Origin: Acidobacteriota bacterium
GTDB taxonomy: Bacteria > Acidobacteriota > Terriglobia > Bryobacterales > Bryobacteraceae
Assembly: GCA_025354525.1 (NCBI GenBank)
Contig: JANXMS010000258.1
Coordinates: 1 to 42,084, forward strand
Reading direction: 5' to 3'
Length of the DNA: 42,084 nt
The first letter of the stretch is position 1. The number at the start of each line of letters is the position of its first letter. Of the stretch, positions 23,796 to 32,852 are shown in pieces. A program made the translations under genes and the position numbers. The notes beneath the pieces are model-generated. The model was not told the DNA's origin. It saw nothing but the letters and a program-made list of their open reading frames with translations, and did not search any database.

Positions 23796-26357
23796 TTAGG
23801 GGAGTAATACGAATTCGGGGCTGTTGAGCATGGCCCACAGCGCGTCTTCAAAGAGCACGCGGAACTCGGTTTTCAAGCGCTTGGTGGGTTCGGCTCCGAG
23901 GCGCATTTTCTTCTCTTCGTCCATACGAATCAGCGTTGCTTCGGCGCTGAGATGGTTGGACCAAGATACGCGGTTATCGCTTTTCAGCGCGGCGTAACCG
24001 GTTTGGGCACCGGCCACTTTTCGGGTGGCGTAGGCGGGCCGGAGCAGGTTGGCCATGGCGGTGATCTCGGTGGCCGTGGGGGGCCGAGACAAGATGCGGA
24101 GGAAGGCTTCTTCGACGAGCTTTTCGACGGGGAGGTCCAACAGAGCCAGGTCGGTGAAGGCGCTATCGTCCGAGAGCCGAAGGATGCGGGTGCCGAGGAC
24201 GCCGTTGGCGAGGATGAGGGTTTGCATGGGAGATGCGCCGTCGTCGCGGGTGGTGGAAGGATTCTGCCGAGACTGGCGCCAGCCGTAGTTAGTGAGCACG
24301 TCGATGAGTGCTTGGGCGATGGGCAGGGCGAGGGCGGGGCGGTCGCGCTCGTTGGATAGAGCCGTCATCTGCCACGAGCGGGAGGGCTTGCCCATGTTGA
24401 GGAACTGGGCGGGGGGACGATCGCCGGCGGGGTTGAGATTGAGGTCTTCACATTCGAAGGCTTTGCCGACGGCGCGGTGGAGCGAGTCGACGAGTTGTTC
24501 GGCGGAGAGTTTGCGGCGGACGGGTCCGGCGAAGAGGCGGTTTTGCGGGGAGAGTTGGGTGGCGGCGAGGGATTCGAGGGGGCGGCGTTGGTAGGCGTGG
24601 GAAGAAAAGATCAAGCGGGCGAGGTGTTTGAGATCGTAGCCGCTCGTGACGAATTCGCGGGCGAGGAATTGCATCAACTCCGGGTGGGACGGTTTGGCGA
24701 AGGCCCAGTCGTCGACGGGTTCGACGATGCCGATGCCGAAGTAGCGCTTCCAGACGCGGTTAACGACGACTTGGGCGAAGCGCTCGTTTTTGGGCGAGAC
24801 GATGAGGCCGGCGAGGGTGCGGCGGGATTCGACTTTGCCTTCGGTGGGGAGGGAGCCGGTTTCGTCGTGGCGGATGAGATCGTTGAAGGCCCAGCCGGGG
24901 TTGATGGCTTCGCCGGCTTTGAGCGAGATGGAGACGGCCGGCTTGCGGCTGCCTTCGCCGAGGGGGACGGTGCTGGCGACGGGGAGCTTGAGCGCCTTGC
25001 CGTTGAGCATCGCGGCCATGGAGAACAGATCCTGCTGCTTGTAGGGATGGAAGGGGGCGTCGTGGCAGCGGGCGCAACCGAGCTTGGTGCCGAGGAAGGC
25101 GAGGCCAAGGATTTCAGCTTTGGCGGCCATGGGAGCATCGTTCAGAGTGGCTTGAGAAAAGGCCGCGGGGGCACCGAGATGGACGCTGCCTTCCATTTGG
25201 ACTAGTTCTGTAACGAAGCGATCGAAGGGGATGCCGTCCGAGAACGACTGGTGGATCCAGTAGCGGAAGGGGCCGGTGTTATTGAGATCGGGCTTGAGGA
25301 TGCCGGGATTTTCGGCGAGAACGTCCTGCCAGTAGCTGACCCAGTTGTCGGCCCAGTCGGGATGGTTGAGGAGACGATCGATGGTTTTGGCGCGGCGGGT
25401 GGCGGCGGGGAGGGATTGGAAGGCCCGGATTTCGTCGGCGGTGGGAATGAGGCCGGTGGAATCGAGGGAGAGTCGGCGGAGGAATTCGAGGTCGTCGGTT
25501 AGGGGCCGGGGGGCGAGGGCGGCGGCTTTGAGCTTGGTATTGAGGAAGTGGTCGATTGCGTTGTTCGCGGGGAGGTTGGGGGTGGCGGCGGGGATGGGGA
25601 CGTGGCGGTCTTTATAGAACGCGCGGGCTTCGTCGTGGCGGGTGTTCCAGCGGGCGGAGACTTCGCGGGAGGCTTCGAGGCGGCGTTCGCGGTCGGCTTG
25701 GCGATGGAGGGTTTCTTGTTGGGCGACGTGGGTTTCCCAGCCGAGGTCGGTGAGTCGGGGGGAGTTATCGGGACCGAGGAGGTGTTCGAGTTCGCCTGGT
25801 TTGCCGAAGGAGACGGCGAGTTCGCCGGGGGTGGGCATGAGGCCTTTGCCGCCGATGAGGGCGATGAGAGCGAAGGTGTGGGGTTTGCCGTCGCCGGGGA
25901 AGTTGAGGAAGACGTCCTGATGGGGATGGGTGAGGGGGCGGTGGCCGGTTTCGTCGCGGACGGGCGGTTCGGGGACGGGGTCGTCGCCGGTGGTGTTGGG
26001 TTTTTGCTTATTGGTTTTGGCGACTTCGACGCCGTCGATGAGGAGGCGGGCGGCACCGCGGGCGCGTAGGCGGAAGCGATGGGGGCCGGCGGGAATTACC
26101 CGTTCGAAGGAGGCGCGGAGGGCGAAGGGAACGGAGCGATCCTGGGGCAGGGCTTCGGCGGAGTATTTGAGCGGGAGGCGGGGGAAGCCGAAGGCGGATT
26201 CGGTGTATTGGTAGGCGGGGGCGCCGGTGGGGGATAGTTCAGTGCCGGGGGGAAGATTTTCGAAGATCTCGACGCGGACGGGAGATTTATCGAGGAGGCC
26301 GGCGGAGAGGGGGGAGGCAGCGGCGAGGGTGAGCAGGGTGACGAGTTTATGGAGCAT
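23796..26357 (-). CDS. DUF1549/DUF1553 protein with c-type haem site
   Basis: An 853-residue secreted protein from ATG 26357 (signal MLHKLVTLLTLAAASPLSAG). The N-terminal ~250 residues form a beta-rich region that may bind carbohydrate. Then comes DUF1549 (NNAIDHFLNTKL through LSLDSTGLIPTADEIRAF), a haem-attachment motif CARCH at 428-432 followed by FHPYKQQDLF, and the C-terminal DUF1553 (ERFAQVVVNRVWKRYFG, then LARLIFSSHAYQ and RKLSAEQLVDSLHRA). It is thought to act at the cell surface with its DUF1501 partner, possibly in oxidation of polysaccharide; the true activity is unknown. Confidence 0.9.
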   Translation of the reverse strand: MLHKLVTLLTLAAASPLSAGLLDKSPVRVEIFENLPPGTELSPTGAPAYQYTESAFGFPRLPLKYSAEALPQDRSVPFALRASFERVIPAGPHRFRLRARGAARLLIDGVEVAKTNKQKPNTTGDDPVPEPPVRDETGHRPLTHPHQDVFLNFPGDGKPHTFALIALIGGKGLMPTPGELAVSFGKPGELEHLLGPDNSPRLTDLGWETHVAQQETLHRQADRERRLEASREVSARWNTRHDEARAFYKDRHVPIPAATPNLPANNAIDHFLNTKLKAAALAPRPLTDDLEFLRRLSLDSTGLIPTADEIRAFQSLPAATRRAKTIDRLLNHPDWADNWVSYWQDVLAENPGILKPDLNNTGPFRYWIHQSFSDGIPFDRFVTELVQMEGSVHLGAPAAFSQATLNDAPMAAKAEILGLAFLGTKLGCARCHDAPFHPYKQQDLFSMAAMLNGKALKLPVASTVPLGEGSRKPAVSISLKAGEAINPGWAFNDLIRHDETGSLPTEGKVESRRTLAGLIVSPKNERFAQVVVNRVWKRYFGIGIVEPVDDWAFAKPSHPELMQFLAREFVTSGYDLKHLARLIFSSHAYQRRPLESLAATQLSPQNRLFAGPVRRKLSAEQLVDSLHRAVGKAFECEDLNLNPAGDRPPAQFLNMGKPSRSWQMTALSNERDRPALALPIAQALIDVLTNYGWRQSRQNPSTTRDDGASPMQTLILANGVLGTRILRLSDDSAFTDLALLDLPVEKLVEEAFLRILSRPPTATEITAMANLLRPAYATRKVAGAQTGYAALKSDNRVSWSNHLSAEATLIRMDEEKKMRLGAEPTKRLKTEFRVLFEDALWAMLNSPEFVLLP

Positions 26358-26435
26358 CGCGGGTGTACCTGTTTTACTACGCCTACGCTTCCAATTCAAG
26401 GGTCTCCTTTTGACGGGGAGTCGAGGATAAGTGAT

Positions 26436-26462
26436 TCAAGTTATTCATTCGATCACCGATAT
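26436..26462 (+). promoter_or_regulatory. sigma-28-like promoter before the MCP-like gene
   Basis: TCAAGTTA (26436-26443), 11 bp, then ACCGATAT (26455-26462). Against the FliA consensus TAAAGTTT-N11-GCCGATAA this is 12 of 16 matches at the exact spacing. The predicted message would start near 26469, about 60 nt before the ATG. A similar element precedes the chemoreceptor operon at 38.2 kb. The remainder of 26358-26528 holds only a ribosome site (GGAGG, 26514-26520 area). Confidence 0.5.
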
Positions 26463-26528
26463 GTGAAGTTGGGGTGTGAAGCCCAGTATTGGGCGTGCCT
26501 GGATGTCCGAATTGCGGAGGAAATTATC

Positions 26529-28325
26529 ATGAGTTGGATACGCGGATGGGAATCGCATTTAGGGTTCGCCCCGGCGGGCTTCGTCGCTGGACTTCAGGCG
26601 CTTCAGTCTGCGTTGCACTCCCGATCCGGCAAGGTTAGCGCAACGGAGACGGTGGGAAGAGTGATTGCTGACCTGGAAGAGTTGAATCGGGCGACCGAAG
26701 CGGACTTTCTGTTGATCAGCGGAAATCTGATGGAGTTCCTGACGGGAGTCCAGAAGCTGCAAAGCCGGGTGGAAGCGTTTTCGGCGATGCTCGAGGGGGA
26801 GCAGTCGCGAACTACCCACGATGTGATGGCTTCGGTGAGAGAGCGCGTCGAACAGATGCAGTTTCGATTGGGGGAGGGTAACCGGCTATTCGAAACCTTG
26901 CAAAGAGAAACGAGAGGCATTCTGCGGACGTTTTCCACGTTCGGGAAAGTGGTCTCGACCTTTCAGATTACGGCCATTTTGGCGCGCATTGAGACGGCAC
27001 ACTTGTCGATGACCCAGGAGGATCTGAGCAACCTAGCGGATGAGGTGCGACTGGCCAGTCAGGGGATGGAAGTGCGAGCCGACGAGTTGCTGACGGCGGC
27101 GAGCGCCCTGGGAGAATGCGTTGCGAGGGCCCTGCGCGAGATTGCCCGTTTGAACACGATTCAACTAAAAACGATAGAGGATGTTTTGGCACAAGTCGAT
27201 AAAGGCTTGGAATCGACCGAGGCCCGAAAGCGGAGTACCGCGTTGGTTTCCGTTCGCTTGGGCGAGGAGTTGAAGGCGCTTTCCCGCGACTTGGGAACGA
27301 TTGCGATGTCGATTCAATTTCACGACATTACAAGGCAGCAGGTGGAGCATGTCATTACGGGACTGCAAGAGTCGCTACCGTCCGCGCCTGGTCGGCCGCC
27401 TTTGCGCTCCGGGTTACCTTTGATTCGGCTACAAGGGGCGCAGTTGGGCGAAGCGGCGTTAGGTTTCACTCGATCCGCGGGCAAGATCGACGACGATCTC
27501 GAAGGAGTGTCGGAGCGGGTGGGCGAGATGATTCGGGTCTGCCAGTCGCTCTCGGCAACGGGCGAGGGGAACGAGTGCGATCGTCTCGCCGTCATGCGGG
27601 AGCAATTTGACGCGGTCCTGGGAGCGATCAACGAATTGGAGGTAACGGAGGGGGGGAGACAGGCGTTATCGGCAGAGCTCCGGGTGATCGGCGATCGATT
27701 GCAAAAGGCGATTGTCGAGATCCAGGCGATTGAAATCCAGTTGAGCAGACTAGCCGTGAACACTTCTATTACGGCCTGTCATATTGGGCAGATTGGCGAT
27801 CCACTCATCGTGGTGGCAGGATCGATGCAAATATTGCAGGCGGATTGCTCCACCCGTTCGGCAGCGGCGGCGGATGCGCTGGTCGTGATTCGATCGGCGA
27901 TTGATTCGCTTGCGGAGGTGCGTAGCCACAAGGTGGGCGATGCTCAGTTGCGCCAGTGGCGGCAGCGGATGGAGGGGGTTCGCGTAGAACGCCAAGCAAG
28001 TATGGGGGCGGTGCGCCCGATCTGCACGCTAGCGGATTCGCTGAGCGGCCAAGCGCAACGATCAGGGGGCCACGGGGCGATTGGGCAGCGGTTTGCGACA
28101 ACGGCGAACCAGTGTCGCGCAATGCTCGGAGCGCTGGTGGAGAAGTTCCCGCGCAGTTCCGCAATTGATGAGGGGACGGCTTCGGATGAGGGTGAATTGA
28201 CCGCTCGTTACACGATGAAATCGGAGCGTGCGGTTCATGCGGCTATGTTTGGTAGGACGGTTGAGCAGGAAGCGAAGGGCGGTGGTGTGGCGACGGAGTC
28301 GGGCGGAGACGTTGAACTATTCTGA
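26529..28325 (+). CDS. soluble MCP-like coiled-coil chemotaxis protein
   Basis: A 598-residue protein without signal peptide or membrane segments. It is almost entirely helical with heptad patterns. Two stretches resemble methyl-accepting chemotaxis protein signalling sequences: FQITAILARIETAHL with LSNLADEVRLASQGME (about 145-185), and LAVNTSITACHIGQIGDPLIVVAG (about 409-432), which aligns by eye with the canonical [20 protein letters not shown] tip but with key residues altered. FHDITRQQVEHV near 262-273 is a motif I know from MCP- and CheZ-like proteins. It probably interacts with the Che complex encoded convergently next door. The start ATG 26529 has a strong Shine-Dalgarno. The sigma-28-like promoter supports a motility role. 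A variant receptor or an adaptor are both possible. Confidence 0.65.
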   Translation: MSWIRGWESHLGFAPAGFVAGLQALQSALHSRSGKVSATETVGRVIADLEELNRATEADFLLISGNLMEFLTGVQKLQSRVEAFSAMLEGEQSRTTHDVMASVRERVEQMQFRLGEGNRLFETLQRETRGILRTFSTFGKVVSTFQITAILARIETAHLSMTQEDLSNLADEVRLASQGMEVRADELLTAASALGECVARALREIARLNTIQLKTIEDVLAQVDKGLESTEARKRSTALVSVRLGEELKALSRDLGTIAMSIQFHDITRQQVEHVITGLQESLPSAPGRPPLRSGLPLIRLQGAQLGEAALGFTRSAGKIDDDLEGVSERVGEMIRVCQSLSATGEGNECDRLAVMREQFDAVLGAINELEVTEGGRQALSAELRVIGDRLQKAIVEIQAIEIQLSRLAVNTSITACHIGQIGDPLIVVAGSMQILQADCSTRSAAAADALVVIRSAIDSLAEVRSHKVGDAQLRQWRQRMEGVRVERQASMGAVRPICTLADSLSGQAQRSGGHGAIGQRFATTANQCRAMLGALVEKFPRSSAIDEGTASDEGELTARYTMKSERAVHAAMFGRTVEQEAKGGGVATESGGDVELF

Positions 28326-28696
28326 ATCTTGGCTTAACGAAGGGCAGCGCTGCAATTTCATGAGCAGTAACTGACTGGGCCTTGAGTTGGCGCAGACTTT
28401 GTCGGGCGACCGACCAGGGGACCTGGACCGGGTTGAAGTGGGGGTCCCCGCATGAAGCCGTCGTCCGCGGGGCGCTGGTCGATACAGCCTCGATTGCTCT
28501 GGCCGCCGACCTCGTTCCGCGCGATCCCGATTTTTTCTCTGTGGCGTCAGGATAATTGTTGGCGGATCGCTGCGGTCAGACGGCGGGGAAAGCCGTGTGG
28601 ACTTGCGGCAGGTCGTGAGGAACGGCCGGAATCCCGCTTGGTTTTCCAGATGTTTTGGGCCGGGCCCGGCTCCCTGGGAACAGCGAGAGTGCGGTC
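28326..28696. other. convergent intergenic region without a recognisable gene
   Basis: 371 bp between the MCP-like gene and cheA. It contains a 7-bp inverted repeat GGGGACC (28417-28423)/GGTCCCC (28443-28449) and a 12-bp perfect palindrome GCCGGGCCCGGC (28659-28670), either of which could fold. Neither is followed by a T-run in the useful direction. No small RNA, tRNA or convincing frame is seen. Confidence 0.6.
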
Positions 28697-30649
28697 TCAG
28701 GCAGCCCTGCGGGCGGCTTCTGCGAGAGCTGAATGGGCTAACTTGTCGACATCGAGAATCAGGGCGATGCATCCGTCGCCGAGGATCGTGGCACCGGACA
28801 CGGCCTCGACCTGCTGGCAGAGGGGGCCGAGTTGTTTGATGACGGTCTTGTGATCTCCGATCACGGCATCGACGACGAAGCCGAAGTCACCAGCCGTGGT
28901 TTGGGCGACCAGGATCTGGGTGCGGGATCCGGGGCCGGAGCCGAGGCGGAAGAAGCGATGGAGGAAGACAAGCGGCACGAGTTTGCCGCGGACTTCGATA
29001 AACTCGCGACCGCGGAGGAGCGTATCGGTTTTGACTTCGAGGCATTCGATGACCTGAGCGACCGGAAAGACGAAGTATTGATCGGCGACGCGGACGAGGA
29101 GTCCATCAATGATGGCCAGGGTGAGGGGGAGCTTGAGAGTGAAGACAGTTCCCTGGCCGAGGGTCGAGGTGACGTCGATCGAACCGCGGAGCGACTCGAC
29201 ATTTCTCTTGACGACGTCCATGCCGACGCCGCGACCCGAGACGGCGGAGACAGAGGACGCGGTGGAGAATCCGGTGCGAAAGATGAGCGAGAAGATTTCG
29301 GATTCTGAAAGTTCCGCCCGGGGATCGACGAGCCCTTTTTCGACGGCCTTGGCGCGGACGCGGACGGGGTCGATGCCGTGGCCGTCGTCGGAGACGGTGA
29401 TATGGACTTGCGAGCCGGAATGGGCGGCGGACAGGACCAGCCGTCCGCGGGCGGGTTTGCCGAGTAGGCGACGCTGTTCGGGGGATTCGATGCCATGATC
29501 GACGGAGTTGCGGATGAGGTGGACGAGGGGATCGGCGATCTGATCGATGACGCTCTTGTCGAGTTCGGTATCGCCCCCGACGGTGGAGAGATCGACCTGT
29601 TTGCCGAGTTCTCCGGCGAGGTCGCGAACGAGACGGCGATAGCGGGCGAAGGTGGCCTCAATCGGGAGCATGCGGAGACTCATTGTGTTGTCCCGCAAGA
29701 GGCTCGTCAGCCGTTCGGTCTCTTCGGCGATATGCGCGATTTCGATGTCGCCGGACTGGGCGGCAAAGCGGGTGAGGCGGGCCTGGGTGGTGACAAGTTC
29801 TCCGACGATGTTGATGAGCTCATCGAGTTTGGCGGCAGGGACGCGGAGACTTGTGGTGGCGGGCCGGGCGGTCGAGTCAGCCTTTTCGCCAGGCGGTGTT
29901 TCGACAAATTCGTCGGCCATCGCAAACTCCGACGAATCCTCCACGGCAGTAATTGTCAGCGACTCTCCGTCGTCGACAAAGAGGAAGACGTCGCGAATGG
30001 CCTGGGGAGAGCAAGCAGCGAAGAGACGCATGTTCCAGACGAGGTAGCAGTGGTCGGGGAGGAAGTCGGCCAGGGGAGGGAGAGCCGCGGCATTGGCGTT
30101 AATGACGAGGTCGCCGAGGTCGCGGAGTTCGTCGAACAGCGGTAGGAGATTGGATCCACGGAGAAAAAGATCAACGGGCGGGGCAAAACGGATTTTGAAC
30201 TCTTTCAGGGCGGCGACCGGAACGACGGGATCGACACAAATCGAGACAGCGGTGCCGACATCCACGAACTCACGAATGGCGTGGAGGATGGCCAAACCGG
30301 GGGCTCGATTGAGGGGGGTATGGCCGAGCGAAGATTCGAGGAGGTGTAGGATGTGGTCGCGGGCGCAGAGGGTGAGCGAAATGAGGGCGGGAGTGACGGC
30401 TAGTTCGCCCGAGCGAACGAGGTCGTAGGCCGATTCCAGGTTGTGGGTGAAGGAAGCGACTTCATCGAAGCCGAACATGGAGCCAGAACCTTTGATCGTG
30501 TGCAAAGCGCGAAAGACCCGACCGATGGTTTCGGAGTCGCGGGGATCGTTTTCGAGTTCGAGCAAGGCGGATTCGAGGTCGATGAGGAGGTCGCGGGCCT
30601 CTTCACAGAAGGCGAGGCGGGGGTCACCCATTCCGGTAGAGTCACTCAT
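28697..30649 (-). CDS. cheA: chemotaxis histidine kinase CheA
   Basis: CheA autophosphorylates on histidine under receptor control and passes phosphate to CheY and CheB. The 650 residues show all five modules: P1/HPt with H50 (ALHTIKGSGSMFG), a P2-like region at about 150-240 (FKIRFAPP, LRDLGD, CYLVWNMRL), P3 dimerisation at 268-330, P4 ATPase with N381 (HLIRNSVDHGIE), D421 in VSDDGHGID and GRGVGMDVV at 472-480, and P5/CheW-like to the end. It is the last gene of the operon, its ATG overlapping the cheY stop (ATGA, 30646-30649). P1 and P4 look functional. Confidence 0.95.
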   Translation of the reverse strand: MSDSTGMGDPRLAFCEEARDLLIDLESALLELENDPRDSETIGRVFRALHTIKGSGSMFGFDEVASFTHNLESAYDLVRSGELAVTPALISLTLCARDHILHLLESSLGHTPLNRAPGLAILHAIREFVDVGTAVSICVDPVVPVAALKEFKIRFAPPVDLFLRGSNLLPLFDELRDLGDLVINANAAALPPLADFLPDHCYLVWNMRLFAACSPQAIRDVFLFVDDGESLTITAVEDSSEFAMADEFVETPPGEKADSTARPATTSLRVPAAKLDELINIVGELVTTQARLTRFAAQSGDIEIAHIAEETERLTSLLRDNTMSLRMLPIEATFARYRRLVRDLAGELGKQVDLSTVGGDTELDKSVIDQIADPLVHLIRNSVDHGIESPEQRRLLGKPARGRLVLSAAHSGSQVHITVSDDGHGIDPVRVRAKAVEKGLVDPRAELSESEIFSLIFRTGFSTASSVSAVSGRGVGMDVVKRNVESLRGSIDVTSTLGQGTVFTLKLPLTLAIIDGLLVRVADQYFVFPVAQVIECLEVKTDTLLRGREFIEVRGKLVPLVFLHRFFRLGSGPGSRTQILVAQTTAGDFGFVVDAVIGDHKTVIKQLGPLCQQVEAVSGATILGDGCIALILDVDKLAHSALAEAARRAA

Positions 30650-31008
30650 CCGAGCACCTTCTTAATCGTGGCGAGGAGTTGTTCGGGCTGAAAGGGTTTT
30701 ACGAGCCAGCCGGTAGCCCCGGCGGCTTTGGCCTCGAGCTTGCGGGCTGGATCGGACTCCGTCGTGAGGAGAAGGATGGGGGTATAGCGATAGTCGGTGG
30801 TAGCCCGGATCGCGCGGGTAAGTCCGAGGCCGTCGAGACGGGGCATGTTGAGATCGGTGAGAACGAGGTTGATCGGAACTTTGAGCTTCTCGAGGGCGTC
30901 TTGCCCGTCGGAGGCTTCAATGACGGTGTAGCCAGCACCGCGAAGGGTGAAGCCGACGAGTTGGCGCATGCTGGTGGAATCGTCGACGGCAAGGATTGTT
31001 TTAGACAT
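30646..31008 (-). CDS. cheY: chemotaxis response regulator CheY
   Basis: A single-domain receiver of 120 residues. The acidic pair D9/D10, phosphoacceptor D52 (LTDLNMPRLDG), switch T82/T83 and K104 (LVKPF) are all present. Phosphorylated by CheA it should bind the flagellar switch or another motor. A Shine-Dalgarno (GGAG) precedes the ATG and lies inside the STAS gene, whose last 8 bases it overlaps. The stop overlaps cheA by ATGA. Confidence 0.93.
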   Translation of the reverse strand: MSKTILAVDDSTSMRQLVGFTLRGAGYTVIEASDGQDALEKLKVPINLVLTDLNMPRLDGLGLTRAIRATTDYRYTPILLLTTESDPARKLEAKAAGATGWLVKPFQPEQLLATIKKVLG

Positions 31009-31270
31009 CGGAGGCTCCTGAGCGGAAGATAGCTGGATCGATCCCGGCGGCGAGACAGACGTGGTTGAGCGGAAGATTCGCAGCCTGCGTCACGAGGAGT
31101 CGGTCTTCACGAGCGGCGGCGAGCAGCAACTGGAGCGCGGCAAGATCGATCAAGGTGGTGGCGCGCAGGTCGAGGTGAACGCCGGAGGGCGCGGCGCGAA
31201 ACTGCTTGAGAAGGTCGGCGACCAGGGGAAGGGTCAGTTCGACGGGGGCGAGAATGGTGGGACGACTCAT
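31001..31270 (-). CDS. STAS-domain protein without phosphorylatable serine
   Basis: An 89-residue protein with the STAS (SpoIIAA/anti-anti-sigma) pattern: strand ELTLPLVADLLKQF, then VHLDLRATTLIDLAALQLLLAA. In SpoIIAA-type proteins the loop reads D-S-S-G with the second Ser phosphorylated; here it reads D-L-A-A, so phosphorylation at that point is not possible. Its place between cheB and cheY, with ATGA overlap on cheB (31267-31270), argues for a constitutive scaffold or partner-binding role within the chemotaxis complex. Confidence 0.75.
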   Translation of the reverse strand: MSRPTILAPVELTLPLVADLLKQFRAAPSGVHLDLRATTLIDLAALQLLLAAAREDRLLVTQAANLPLNHVCLAAGIDPAIFRSGASDV

Positions 31271-32358
31271 GACTTTAACTCCAGAGGCTTCCTCTCCCGG
31301 GCTAGTTGAATCAGCGCGGGGGCGATTTGAGTGAGGGGGAGAACCCGCTCGACGCCGCCCCGTTTTATGGCCTCGTTCGGCATCCCAAAGACGACGCAGG
31401 AATCTTTGTCCTGGGCGAAGGTGTGTGCACCGGCCTGTTTGAGTTCGAGCATTCCGGCGGCACCATCGTCGCCCATACCGGTGAGGATTACGCCAACCGC
31501 GTTGCGCCCGGCCTGCTGAGCAGCGGAACGGAACAGAACGTCGACCGAAGGCCGATGGCGGGAAACTGGCGGCCCATCGAGGAAGTCGACGACGAAACGA
31601 TGGTGTTTGCGGAGGAGCACGAGATGGCGATTTCCGCGAGCGAGGAGCACTTGGCCGTGCTTAATTTCGTCGCCGGCTTCGGCCTCTTTTACCGACAACG
31701 CGGAGAGCCGATCGAGCCGTTCCGCAAAGGAGGCGGTGAAGAACTCGGGCATGTGCTGGACGATGACCATGCCGGGCAGGTCGGGGGGTAGACCGCTGAG
31801 CAGGGTAACCAGGGCGTCGGTGCCGCCGGTGGAAGCGCCGACGACGAAGATGGGATCGGAGAGGGCGGCCACCCGGGTGGAGCGCGACTTGGCAAGCACG
31901 GCGTCAGCGTTGAGCTTGGCAGCGACCGGAACAACGGCTCGACGGGTTCGGACCTGGACTTGCGAGGCGGCGTAGACGATATCGCAGATCGTGTCGCGCG
32001 ATTCTTCAAAGTATTGCCTCGTTCCCATCCGGGGTTTGGCTATGACTTCGACGGCACCGGCGTCGAGAGCTTCGAGAGCGACGCGGGAGCCGGTTTCGAC
32101 GGCACCGGAACAGAGGACGACCGGGATGGGATGCTGGGCCATGAGCCGCTTGAGAAAGCTAATACCATCCATCCGGGGCATCTCGACGTCGAGAACGATC
32201 ACGTCGGGGATGCGTTCCTGAATGCGGGCAGCGGCGACGAAAGGGTCGGCGGCGGGAGGGAGAACCGAGAGGCGAGGATCGGAGGAGAGGATCTCAGAGA
32301 GCGCTCCGCGGACAAGCGCCGAGTCATCCACGATAAGGACAGTAACCTGACGCTTCAT
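31267..32358 (-). CDS. cheB: chemotaxis methylesterase/deamidase CheB
   Basis: CheB removes methyl groups from receptor glutamates and is activated by CheA phosphorylation. From ATG 32358 (363 residues) the receiver domain has D57 (VLDVEMPRMDG) and the C-terminal esterase has the triad S176 (GASTGGT), H202 (VQHMP) and D298 (GMGDDGAAG). A TTG six bases upstream is in frame, but ATG 32358 forms an ATGA overlap with the cheD stop and has AGGAG at 8 nt, so I prefer it. Confidence 0.94.
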   Translation of the reverse strand: MKRQVTVLIVDDSALVRGALSEILSSDPRLSVLPPAADPFVAAARIQERIPDVIVLDVEMPRMDGISFLKRLMAQHPIPVVLCSGAVETGSRVALEALDAGAVEVIAKPRMGTRQYFEESRDTICDIVYAASQVQVRTRRAVVPVAAKLNADAVLAKSRSTRVAALSDPIFVVGASTGGTDALVTLLSGLPPDLPGMVIVQHMPEFFTASFAERLDRLSALSVKEAEAGDEIKHGQVLLARGNRHLVLLRKHHRFVVDFLDGPPVSRHRPSVDVLFRSAAQQAGRNAVGVILTGMGDDGAAGMLELKQAGAHTFAQDKDSCVVFGMPNEAIKRGGVERVLPLTQIAPALIQLARERKPLELKS

Positions 32359-32852
32359 GCGCAATGCTCCTTGGCAAGAGGGGAAAATTGAGGCAGGGAT
32401 CGGATCCAGACATCGCCATTGGCGGTATCGAAGATCAAGTGAAGACCCACCACCCCGGCGATATTCCGCGCACTCGGCGAAAGGCCGAACGAGGAGAGAA
32501 CGGCCAAAGCACGGGTCGAATTGAGCGCACCCACCAGAGGCCCGATGGCCGGGCGGCTCAGGCCGGGAAGGACCTCGGCACCGCCAAAGAGTTTGACATC
32601 GAGTCGGTCGGCGGGAACGTGTCGTTCGGCAAAGAAGTTGAGCATGGCAGGAATCGCCGTGTCACAGAAGCGAAAGCGTTCGGCGTCGGCGACACCGAAG
32701 GGAGCATTGGGCACTACACAATGGGAGATGGCCGCCAGACCGGAGACCGGATCGCGGAGAGTGATCGAGACGCAGGACCCAAGGATGGTTTCGACAAGTT
32801 CGGGGGATGTGGAGAATCGAACGTCGCCGGGATGGAGAAAGTAACGGGTCAT
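32355..32852 (-). CDS. cheD: chemoreceptor glutamine deamidase CheD
   Basis: CheD converts receptor glutamines to glutamates and in some species interacts with CheY-P phosphatases. The 165-residue form starting at ATG 32852 has the catalytic Cys in TILGSCVS (C27) and His in AAISHCVVP (H44), followed by the conserved KLFGGAEVL block. A GTG at 32861 is in frame, but GGAG sits directly against it and is correctly spaced (8 nt) for the ATG. The start lies just inside the end of cheR. Confidence 0.9.
   Translation of the reverse strand: MTRYFLHPGDVRFSTSPELVETILGSCVSITLRDPVSGLAAISHCVVPNAPFGVADAERFRFCDTAIPAMLNFFAERHVPADRLDVKLFGGAEVLPGLSRPAIGPLVGALNSTRALAVLSSFGLSPSARNIAGVVGLHLIFDTANGDVWIRSLPQFSPLAKEHCA

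Noticed and set aside
28659-28670. Perfect palindrome GCCGGGCCCGGC as a cheA terminator
   Set aside because: It is not followed by a T-run on the minus strand, and in GC-rich DNA such palindromes are common.
28452-28853. A 133-residue plus-strand frame beyond the MCP-like gene
   Set aside because: Its second half is antisense to cheA, and the sequence has no family resemblance or ribosome site.
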